Below, piece after piece: positions 1-6,124 of a DNA stretch of 6,616 nt. The stretch is from Methanosarcinales archaeon (GTDB lineage: Archaea > Halobacteriota > Syntropharchaeia > Alkanophagales > Methanospirareceae). Each line of letters starts with the position of its first letter. Within the stretch, counting starts at the first letter, position 1. The notes beneath the pieces are model-generated. The model did no database searches, was not told the DNA's origin, and saw nothing but the letters and a program-made list of their open reading frames with translations. The stretch is taken from contig JAODGR010000062.1 in NCBI GenBank assembly GCA_025464275.1, forward strand, positions 2,825 to 9,440, written 5' to 3'. The translations under genes and the position numbers were made by a program.

Positions 1-24
1 TGGTTCTGGAGGAGGAGATAGTGC

Positions 25-84
25 AGGAGAGAGGAAGATGCTGCATTGCACACCGGAACGCTCCCCTCTCTCCTTTCACTTTTT
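25..84 (+). terminator. Possible terminator hairpin of a gene left of the window
   Basis: Bases 25-34 (AGGAGAGAGG) are a perfect reverse complement of 65-74 (CCTCTCTCCT), giving a 10-bp stem with a 30-nt loop. It is followed by the T-rich stretch TTTCACTTTTT (74-84). An in-frame TAG at 19-21 could be the stop of a gene entering from the left, in which case the hairpin lies 4 bases after it. Archaeal termination depends mainly on U-runs, so the stem may be incidental. The loop is long, and which frame is coding at 1-20 cannot be decided from so little sequence. Confidence 0.35.
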
Positions 85-108
85 GCATGGTAAACCTCTT
101 CTTTTGAA

Positions 109-121
109 GAAAAGTTTAACC
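109..121 (+). promoter_or_regulatory. BRE/TATA-like promoter of the DUF63 gene
   Basis: A purine-rich GAAAAG (109-114), resembling a TFB recognition element, is followed by TTTAACC (115-121), a degenerate TATA-like box. Its centre is about 23-25 bases upstream of the ATG at 141, so transcription would begin at or next to the start codon. No Shine-Dalgarno motif precedes that ATG, which fits a leaderless mRNA. The box is a weak match and this is inference from spacing and composition. Confidence 0.45.
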
Positions 122-140
122 TTAATACTGCATCATTATC

Positions 141-992
141 ATGACAGTTCTGACAGGTGAGGGCTGGAGGGATTTCTTCTTCCACTATTATATCAACCCT
201 GTAATTCATGACCTGGGCTATAATCCAGTGAATACCCTGACCTGGGCTCTGATACTCGCTCCCCTCTCTATCATACTCGTGCTTAAACTACTCCGGAGAT
301 TCAGATTCGCGATGGATGATACTTTCGTCGGTACTGTATTGCCTTACATCCTCTTTGGTGCAACACTTCGCGTCATTGAGGATGCAGAGTTACTATCACC
401 TCCGCTCAGCTATCTACTGATCAGCCCACTTATATATCTCCTCCTCATTGCTTATACTCTCTCATTACTCATCCTCACTTCAAAGCTGTGTACCCACACC
501 CGCCATGTACCAGCCGTATTCGCATCCCTCGGCTTGCTCTCCCTCATCATAAGCCTGATAATCCTGTTCAGTAATGTAGAAGAGAAGCTCCCGTGGGTTA
601 TACCCACAGTATGCAGCATCGCAGGTGCCATTACACTTCTAATCTACCTGATGGGGTGGAAATTCCATCTCCGGTTCCTCTGCACCAAATTAAACCTCAC
701 CGCACTTGGTGCACACATGCTCGATGCCACCTCCTCCTATATCGGCATCGATCTCCTCCACTATCATGGCAAGCATGTATTAGAGAATCTTATAATCAAT
801 TACACGGGTACAGCAGCGGGTATGTTCATCCTCAAGCTCGGAGCGCTCATTCCCGGTCTATACATCATTGATACCCTCTCCGGGGGTGACGGGAGTGATA
901 GAGAGCTGAGGAATGTCTTATTGCTGGCTATCATCATCCTCGGACTCGGTCCCGGTATCAGGAATACACTCAGGCTATCTCTTGGTATTTGA
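141..992 (+). CDS. DUF63 family integral membrane protein
   Basis: A 283-residue polytopic membrane protein of the archaeal DUF63 family, whose biochemical role is not established. About eight hydrophobic segments are visible, near residues 32-51, 62-76, 90-113, 124-144, 153-172, 186-205, 224-244 and 257-272. Family hallmarks are the N-terminal GYNPVNTLT (26-34), RVIEDA (77-82), HMLDATSSYIGID (192-204), a late Asp (D244) and the C-terminal LGPGIRNTLR (269-278). Charged residues inside or next to membrane segments (R77, E80, D81, H192, D195) suggest a catalytic or transport site, but that is inference. ATG 141 is the natural start: an in-frame TAA at 117-119 closes the frame upstream, and the N-terminus then matches the family's short pre-membrane region. 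The 3' end overlaps rfcS on the opposite strand by 18 bp. Confidence 0.9.
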   Translation: MTVLTGEGWRDFFFHYYINPVIHDLGYNPVNTLTWALILAPLSIILVLKLLRRFRFAMDDTFVGTVLPYILFGATLRVIEDAELLSPPLSYLLISPLIYLLLIAYTLSLLILTSKLCTHTRHVPAVFASLGLLSLIISLIILFSNVEEKLPWVIPTVCSIAGAITLLIYLMGWKFHLRFLCTKLNLTALGAHMLDATSSYIGIDLLHYHGKHVLENLIINYTGTAAGMFILKLGALIPGLYIIDTLSGGDGSDRELRNVLLLAIIILGLGPGIRNTLRLSLGI

Positions 993-1940
993 GGCAGCGA
1001 GGAAGATGGATGCTATGAGTGCATCAAGCTGGATTCGCTCATTTGCACCCTCTGTAATTCTGAAATCCGCCTCGCCTATTCTATCCATCAATTCCACCTT
1101 CTTACGTACCGGGATATTCATATTTAGCACCAGTCGATGCATCTGTGCCAGTATCTCATCACCTGAGATACCCCTATCCAGTAGTTCCCTGAGTTTATAC
1201 AGAGCAGCTTGAAAGTCACCACTCATTGCACCCCTTATCAGACCTTCTATCTCCTCCGGTCTCGCCATCGCTGTCAATCCGTAGACCGTCTCCGGTCTTA
1301 TCACTTCACTCAGCACTGCCGCACTCTGGAGTGCATTTATCGCCCGTCGCATGTCGCCCATCGCGACATAGGTTATGGCATCCAGAGTACCATCCTGGAG
1401 CTTCAAACCCTCTCTATCTGCAATATAACTTATACGCGCGGCAATAGCATCGTCGGGTAACAACCTGAATCGATACACAGAGCACCGTGATTGTATGGGC
1501 TCTATGATTTTGGACGAATAATTACAGCTGAGAATGAACCTGCATGTCCCCGAATATCGCTCCATTGTCCTTCTTAATGCCGATTGTGCCGCATCTGTCA
1601 GTGCATCAGCCTCATCAAGGAAGATTATTTTGAATCCCGAATCGCCGATCGGCATGGTTCGCGCGAAGTTCTTTATCGTATTGCGCACCACTTCTATACC
1701 ACGCTCATCCGAGGCATTCAACTCCGTGAAGTTCTCTGACCATGTCTCACCGAATAGCTCACGTGCCAGTGCGACCGCGGCTGCGGTTTTTCCTACACCC
1801 GCAGGTCCTGAGAAGATCAGGTGTGGCAGATTCCTCTCTCGTACATACGATTTGAGGTTACGCATTATATGTGCCTGCCCCACCACTTCATCCAGTCTCC
1901 TTGGTCTATACTTCTCCGTCCATATCTCCTCTCGCTGCAT
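975..1940 (-). CDS. rfcS: Replication factor C small subunit (clamp loader ATPase)
   Basis: The 321-residue small subunit of archaeal replication factor C, which with RfcL uses ATP to load the PCNA sliding clamp onto primer-template DNA. The N-terminal AAA+ domain (about 1-160) has the RFC box EKYRP (9-13), Walker A SGPAGVGKT (44-52), Walker B IIFLDEAD (105-112), sensor 1 SCN (138-140) and the SRC motif with its trans-acting arginine finger (151-153). The lid domain carries sensor 2 GDMRRAINALQ (195-205), and the helical collar fills about 230-318. Length is normal and no intein interrupts the Walker A region, a common insertion site in archaeal rfcS genes. ATG 1940 is supported by GGTGAG six bases upstream. 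The gene is divergent from the MarC-family gene and convergent with the DUF63 gene. rfcL is not in the window. Confidence 0.98.
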   Translation of the reverse strand: MQREEIWTEKYRPRRLDEVVGQAHIMRNLKSYVRERNLPHLIFSGPAGVGKTAAAVALARELFGETWSENFTELNASDERGIEVVRNTIKNFARTMPIGDSGFKIIFLDEADALTDAAQSALRRTMERYSGTCRFILSCNYSSKIIEPIQSRCSVYRFRLLPDDAIAARISYIADREGLKLQDGTLDAITYVAMGDMRRAINALQSAAVLSEVIRPETVYGLTAMARPEEIEGLIRGAMSGDFQAALYKLRELLDRGISGDEILAQMHRLVLNMNIPVRKKVELMDRIGEADFRITEGANERIQLDALIASIFLAASNTKR

Positions 1941-1985
1941 CTACTGCTCACCGCTAATAATTAAGAAGTGTTATAATAACATAAC
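1941..1985. promoter_or_regulatory. Divergent promoter region between rfcS and the MarC-family gene
   Basis: This 45-bp gap must hold the promoters of both divergent genes unless they start inside coding sequence. It is AT-rich between 1955 and 1984. For the plus strand, TAATAATT (1955-1962) lies about 27 bases before ATG 1986, which has no Shine-Dalgarno motif, so the MarC-family mRNA is probably leaderless. For the minus strand, TTATTATAA (1971-1979) could serve rfcS and give a leader of only about ten bases. The two TATA-like boxes sit on opposite strands within 25 bp, so TBP/TFB binding for one gene may compete with the other. The exact boxes are inferred. Confidence 0.5.
1947..1952 (-). 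promoter_or_regulatory. Ribosome binding site of rfcS
   Basis: On the minus strand GGTGAG lies six bases before the rfcS ATG. It matches the anti-Shine-Dalgarno-complementary core GGTGA and fixes the start at 1940. It is the only convincing Shine-Dalgarno site at the gene starts visible in this window. Confidence 0.6.
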
Positions 1986-2600
1986 ATGATGGATATGAGC
2001 GTGGGTCTGAGCCTGAGTCATGGTCAGGACCTTCTAAAGGCGTTCATCATCCTGTTCGTGGTGATGGACCCCGCGGGGAATGTTCCCATCTTCATCGCGG
2101 TAACCAGGTCGATGGAGAAGGAAGCCCGTAAGAGGGAGCTTAACCACGCAGTCATGGTTGCAACCCTGCTGCTCCTCTTATTCGCATTCCTTGGCAAGTT
2201 CGTACTCGATGTGCTGAATATACGCCTGAGCAGTTTCATGGTTGCGGGGGGTATTCTGCTACTCCTCGTCTCTTTTGACCTCTTGCGCGAGCATAAATAC
2301 ATATTGGGTGAAGCGAGCAGGGGAATAGGTGCGGTACCAATAGGGACACCTCTACTCGCCGGTCCCGGTGCTCTGACCACAGTTATGGTGATAATACAAT
2401 CTAAAGGACCCTTAGTCGTTTTATTTGCCATATTCTCCGCTATTATTGCTACAAAGCTTATATTGGGACAGTCAGAGCGGCTATACAGGATAATGGGCAG
2501 AGAAGGTTCTGAGGTGCTGAGTCGTGTGATGGGTATTCTGGTAGCTGCCATTGCAATACAGTTCATTCGAGATGGGATTGCTGGTATGATCTCTGGCTAA
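1986..2600 (+). CDS. MarC family (UPF0056) integral membrane protein
   Basis: A 204-residue protein of the MarC/UPF0056 family, usually six membrane segments and about 200 residues, found in bacteria and archaea. The name derives from the E. coli mar locus, but a role in antibiotic resistance is not supported and the function is unknown. Hydrophobic segments lie near 15-37, 53-76, 82-99, 116-137, 142-161 and 178-199. Family signatures are DPAGNVPIF in the first segment (28-36) and VPIGTPLLAGPGALTT in the fourth (117-132). These glycine/proline motifs at equivalent places in the two three-segment halves suggest an internal duplication. GILVAAIAIQFIRDGI (183-198) is the typical last segment. 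ATG 1986 is the first possible start. ATG 1989 and ATG 1995 in the same frame are alternatives, none with a Shine-Dalgarno site. It converges on the HdrA-type gene with 21 bp between stops. Confidence 0.92.
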   Translation: MMDMSVGLSLSHGQDLLKAFIILFVVMDPAGNVPIFIAVTRSMEKEARKRELNHAVMVATLLLLLFAFLGKFVLDVLNIRLSSFMVAGGILLLLVSFDLLREHKYILGEASRGIGAVPIGTPLLAGPGALTTVMVIIQSKGPLVVLFAIFSAIIATKLILGQSERLYRIMGREGSEVLSRVMGILVAAIAIQFIRDGIAGMISG

Positions 2601-2621
2601 CACTCTCCGGGTTCATCATCA

Positions 2622-5600
2622 TCAATCATAGTAGCGCTGAACCTTCAACATCACCTCTATCTGCGGGGATGTGAAATGCTTCTGGGTCATTGCACCCACG
2701 GGACACTCTGCAATGCACGCGCCACAGCCCTTGCACAGCACTGGATTCACGCGTGATTTCCTCGTTATCAGTATAAGCTCCCCTAACTGCTTACTCTCTT
2801 CCCTCAGCTCTATCGCTCCAAACGGGCACACCGCCTCACATGCGCCACACCCTATACATCGCTCCTCCTCCACCTCCACCACTATCGGCTCCACCTCCAC
2901 ATACTCGCTCGTCAGGATATCGCATACACGAGAAGCAGCAGCGGAAGCCTGAGCTACGCTATCCGGGATGTCCTTCGGCGACTGAGCGCAGCCAGCGATG
3001 AATATACCATCGATAGGAGTATCCACGGGTCTCAGCTTCGGATGCGCCTCCATGAAGAATTTATCGCCACTCTGCGTTATCTTCAATCTCTTCGCGAGTT
3101 CAGGGGCATCGTTTCGTGGTACAATGCCCGTTGCAAGCACCACAAGGTCTGCATACTTCTCCACATACCGACCTTCACAAATCCCGCTCACTTTCAATCT
3201 CCCATTCTCCTTCTCCACCCTTATCTCGTCTGTCAGTTCTCTCCTTATATAATTCACACCCTCATCTCGCACACGCTGGTAAAATTCCTCAAATCCCTTA
3301 CCAAACGCTCGAACATCCGTATAGAAGACCGTTACATCCGCATCCGGGATATGCTCCTTCACCAGATGTGCCTGCTTCGCTATATACATGCAGCATACAC
3401 GGGAGCAGTATTCATTACCCGGTTTCTCTATCTCCGAGCGTGGATTTTCCCTTGAGCCCACACAGGATATGAACACCACCTCCTTCGGCTCCCTCCCCTT
3501 TATCTCTATCTTGCCACCGGTGGGACCCGAGGCGTTACACAGCCGTTCGAATTCAAGGGCGGTTATCACCCCATCGTATTGATACCCATAATTCGGCTCC
3601 AGGTAGGGGTCGAAGAGGTCATAACCCGTTGCCACTATTATCGCTCCCACTTCTATCTCCAGTAGCTCCTCTTTCATATCGTGCATTATCGCATCCGCTT
3701 CACATGCCCGCTCACATAGTCTGCAATCCGCACAGATTCCACATCTCAGGCATCTGTTCGCTTCTTCTATCGCTTCCTCATGCTCAAGTCCGAGTTCAAC
3801 CTCTTCAAAGCTGCGTACTCTCTCCTCCACCCTCAGCTTTCGCTGCTTTTTACGCTCTTTTTGTACTATCGCACCTTTAAGTCGCTCCTTTATCTCATCC
3901 ACGCTTATCTCCCTTCGCTCCTCCTCTTCTCCCACCTCCTGCACGCCCCGCAGATAGCTATCAATAGCCTGGGCAACTCGCTTGCCTCCTGCTATCGCTT
4001 CTATTACCGTTGCTGGTCCTGTTACTGCATCACCGCATGCGAATATGCCATCTATATTCGTACGCCCGTAGCGATCCACCCTGGGTCTTCCCGCATCCAT
4101 GGCTATACCCGAGCCCTCAAGGAAATCGAATCCAGATTGCTGCCCTATCGCCACTATCACCGTGTCCACATTCAGGATGAACTCAGACCCTTCAACCGGT
4201 ATTGGTCTTCTCCTGCCAGATTCATCAGGCTCGCCCAGTTCCATCCGCAGACATTCCAGCGCTTCCACTCGCTCGTTACCGATTATCCTCTTCGGCGATG
4301 CTAAAAACAGGATTTGTACACCCTCATCCTCCATATCTCGCACTTCAGATTCCCGGGCTGGCATCTCAGCACGGGTTCTCCTGTACACCAGTGTCACCTC
4401 CGAACCCAGCCGCAAGGCGCATCTCGCAGCGTCTACTGCCACATCACCACCGCCTATCACCGCTACCTTACTCCCTATCCCTATTCCTGTCTTCACATCC
4501 ACTGCGTCCTCGTTCATCTTACCATTAGCCAGCTTGAAGTTCAGCTCACGGAGGAAATCAACGCCGTATAGCACCCCTTCCAGCTCTTCACCATCAATGC
4601 CAAGTTTCCTGCTGATATCTGCACCCACAGAGATACAGATAGCGTCATATTCGGTCCTCAATCTCTCAAAAGTTGCTCTGTCCACACCCTTCCCCGTCTC
4701 TATCTCCAGTCTTCCATTGCATACTCGTCTGATATACTCGATATCCTTCTTTAACACACTGCGAGGCAGCCTGTAAGGCGGTATGCCGGCAGCGAGCATA
4801 CCACCGGGCACCGGCAACTTCTCAAATATATGCACCTTATACCCCGCTTTCGCAAGGAAATAGCCAGCAGTGAGCCCAGCGGGACCTGAGCCGATGATTG
4901 CTACCCTCTCTGCATGTGCATGCTCCTTTAGCTCACGCTCACCTCTCTCCGGCTCTCCCTCGATATCACTCACCGAGACATTCTCGGTAGCAAATCGTTT
5001 CAATGCCATTATCGCGACTGGTTCGTCAATTGCCGCACGATTGCAGACCGATTCGCATGGATGTGTGCATACATGACCGCAAACAGCGGGTAGTGGATTA
5101 TCCTCCCTTATCAAATCCACCGCTTCTCCGTACCGCTCCTGGGCAATCAGTGCGATATAACCCTGCACGTTCACACCCGCCGGGCAGCCCAATCGGCATG
5201 GTGGGATACCCTCTATCTTGTCTATCGTATATACCAGTGGAATAGCCTGCGGGAACGGGAGGTAAACTGCACCCCTCTTCCTCAGCCCCAGGTCAAACTC
5301 GTTCGGTATAACCTCTTTCACCGGGCATACCTTTGCACACTCTCCGCAGCCCGTGCACTTCTTCTCGTCCACGTAACGTGGCTTCTTCCTTATCCACACC
5401 TTGAAATTGCCTACATAGCCCTCCACACCCTCCACTTCCGCATATGTGATGAGTTCGATGTTCTCATGCCGGGCGACATCCACCATCTTCGGCGTGAGCA
5501 CGCATGCAGAACAGTCAAGTGTAGGAAATGTCTTATCAAGCTGAGCCATGTGCCCGCCTATGGTAGGTTCTCGCTCTACCAGATATACCTTAAAGCCCGC

Positions 5601-6122
5601 ATCGGCGATCTCCAGTGCAGCCTGTATGCCTGCTATTCCACCACCTATTATCAGTGCAGAAGGAGTCACATCTGCACGCATAGGCTCCAGGGGCTGTAAT
5701 AACGACGCCTTCGCCACCGCACTCGCAACTAAAGCCTTTGCCTTTGCCGTCGCCTTCTCCCTATCGGTATGAACCCAGCTGCAATGCTCCCGTATATTCG
5801 CCATCTCCAGGCAATAAGCGTTCAAACCCGCTTCTTCACATGCCCTTCGGAAAGTAGGTTCATGCATTCGAGGTGAGCATGAAGCAACGACCACACGATC
5901 TAATTTCAAGGTGCGAATGTCATTCTTTATCAACTCCTGACCAGGGTCTGAGCACATATACTCATAATCTCTTGATACCACTACCCCGGGTAGATGCGCG
6001 GCGAACCTGGCAACTTCCTCTACATCTACCGTAGCTGCGATGTTCGTACCGCAATGGCATACATAAACTCCGATGGAAACACCCCCTGCCCTCTCTATGT
6101 TTGGCATTATGCTTATACTCAT
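2622..6122 (-). CDS. hdrA: HdrA with an inserted GltD/NfnL-like NAD(P)H-FAD module
   Basis: A 1166-residue cytoplasmic flavo-iron-sulfur protein; ordinary HdrA is about 650-660 residues. HdrA part 1: N-terminal domain with VCHCG (21-25), MCSDPGQ (56-62) and SCSPRMHEPTF (81-91); FAD fold GGGIAG (160-165); FPTLDCSACVLTPKM (199-213); ferredoxin cluster C256, C259, C262, C266; then YLPFPQAIP (287-295). Inserted module, about 304-725: cysteines C309, C313, C348, C352, C356, C360; FAD motif GSGPAG (411-416); PGGMLAAGIPPYRLP (439-453); nucleotide fold GGGDVAVDAAR (557-567) with YRR (580-582), which favours NADP(H); closing IFACGDAVTGP (693-703). A charged linker (731-790) and a six-cysteine cluster (791-807) follow. 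HdrA part 2: VGAIIVATGYD (825-835), CVGSRE (887-892), YCSRVCCMY (905-913), FGKGFEEFY (940-948), AGCAQSPKDIPDSV (1043-1056) and two C-terminal ferredoxin motifs (C1089-C1099, C1130-C1140). Known HdrA proteins hold the flavin used in bifurcation with HdrBC. Coupling NADP(H) to ferredoxin or a disulfide partner here is inference. Start ATG 6122 lacks a clear Shine-Dalgarno site; ATG 6107 is an alternative. Confidence 0.95.
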   Translation of the reverse strand: MSISIMPNIERAGGVSIGVYVCHCGTNIAATVDVEEVARFAAHLPGVVVSRDYEYMCSDPGQELIKNDIRTLKLDRVVVASCSPRMHEPTFRRACEEAGLNAYCLEMANIREHCSWVHTDREKATAKAKALVASAVAKASLLQPLEPMRADVTPSALIIGGGIAGIQAALEIADAGFKVYLVEREPTIGGHMAQLDKTFPTLDCSACVLTPKMVDVARHENIELITYAEVEGVEGYVGNFKVWIRKKPRYVDEKKCTGCGECAKVCPVKEVIPNEFDLGLRKRGAVYLPFPQAIPLVYTIDKIEGIPPCRLGCPAGVNVQGYIALIAQERYGEAVDLIREDNPLPAVCGHVCTHPCESVCNRAAIDEPVAIMALKRFATENVSVSDIEGEPERGERELKEHAHAERVAIIGSGPAGLTAGYFLAKAGYKVHIFEKLPVPGGMLAAGIPPYRLPRSVLKKDIEYIRRVCNGRLEIETGKGVDRATFERLRTEYDAICISVGADISRKLGIDGEELEGVLYGVDFLRELNFKLANGKMNEDAVDVKTGIGIGSKVAVIGGGDVAVDAARCALRLGSEVTLVYRRTRAEMPARESEVRDMEDEGVQILFLASPKRIIGNERVEALECLRMELGEPDESGRRRPIPVEGSEFILNVDTVIVAIGQQSGFDFLEGSGIAMDAGRPRVDRYGRTNIDGIFACGDAVTGPATVIEAIAGGKRVAQAIDSYLRGVQEVGEEEERREISVDEIKERLKGAIVQKERKKQRKLRVEERVRSFEEVELGLEHEEAIEEANRCLRCGICADCRLCERACEADAIMHDMKEELLEIEVGAIIVATGYDLFDPYLEPNYGYQYDGVITALEFERLCNASGPTGGKIEIKGREPKEVVFISCVGSRENPRSEIEKPGNEYCSRVCCMYIAKQAHLVKEHIPDADVTVFYTDVRAFGKGFEEFYQRVRDEGVNYIRRELTDEIRVEKENGRLKVSGICEGRYVEKYADLVVLATGIVPRNDAPELAKRLKITQSGDKFFMEAHPKLRPVDTPIDGIFIAGCAQSPKDIPDSVAQASAAASRVCDILTSEYVEVEPIVVEVEEERCIGCGACEAVCPFGAIELREESKQLGELILITRKSRVNPVLCKGCGACIAECPVGAMTQKHFTSPQIEVMLKVQRYYD
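3753..5213 (-). other. Inserted GltD/NfnL-like module and linker within HdrA
   Basis: This is the segment coding for residues 304-790 of the HdrA fusion, bounded by HdrA sequence on both sides. It resembles the small subunit of glutamate synthase (GltD) and the NfnL/NfnB subunit of NADH-dependent ferredoxin:NADP oxidoreductase. In order it has a cysteine-rich Fe-S domain, an FAD-binding fold and an NAD(P)H-binding fold. It ends in an Arg/Glu/Lys-rich linker, probably helical, at residues 731-790. The boundary placement is approximate and comes from where HdrA-like motifs stop and resume. Confidence 0.85.
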
Positions 6123-6124
6123 AC

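Noticed and set aside
2024..2566. Minus-strand ORF of 180 codons opposite the MarC-family gene
   Set aside because: The plus-strand frame has clear MarC signatures and membrane segments, while the minus frame has none.
2601..2621. Terminator between the convergent MarC-family and HdrA genes
   Set aside because: The 21-bp gap has neither a T-run nor a stable hairpin on either strand.
2860..2910. CTCCACCTCCAC-type repeat as a regulatory or CRISPR-like element
   Set aside because: It is coding sequence for the Val/Glu-rich stretch before the C-terminal ferredoxin motifs (about residues 1075-1088), with no spacers.
3780..4304. Long plus-strand ORF of 174 codons inside the HdrA fusion
   Set aside because: It lies fully opposite conserved GltD-like coding sequence and its Ser/Leu/His/Tyr-rich translation resembles no family, as expected for antisense of purine-rich coding DNA.
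4099..4776. Plus-strand ORF of 225 codons
   Set aside because: It is antisense to the FAD/NAD(P)H module, Ser/Pro/Thr-rich and low in complexity, with no recognisable motif.
2622..6122. Two or three separate genes, or a frameshifted gene cluster
   Set aside because: The frame is uninterrupted for 1166 codons with HdrA motifs on both sides of the insert, so a single protein is the simplest reading.
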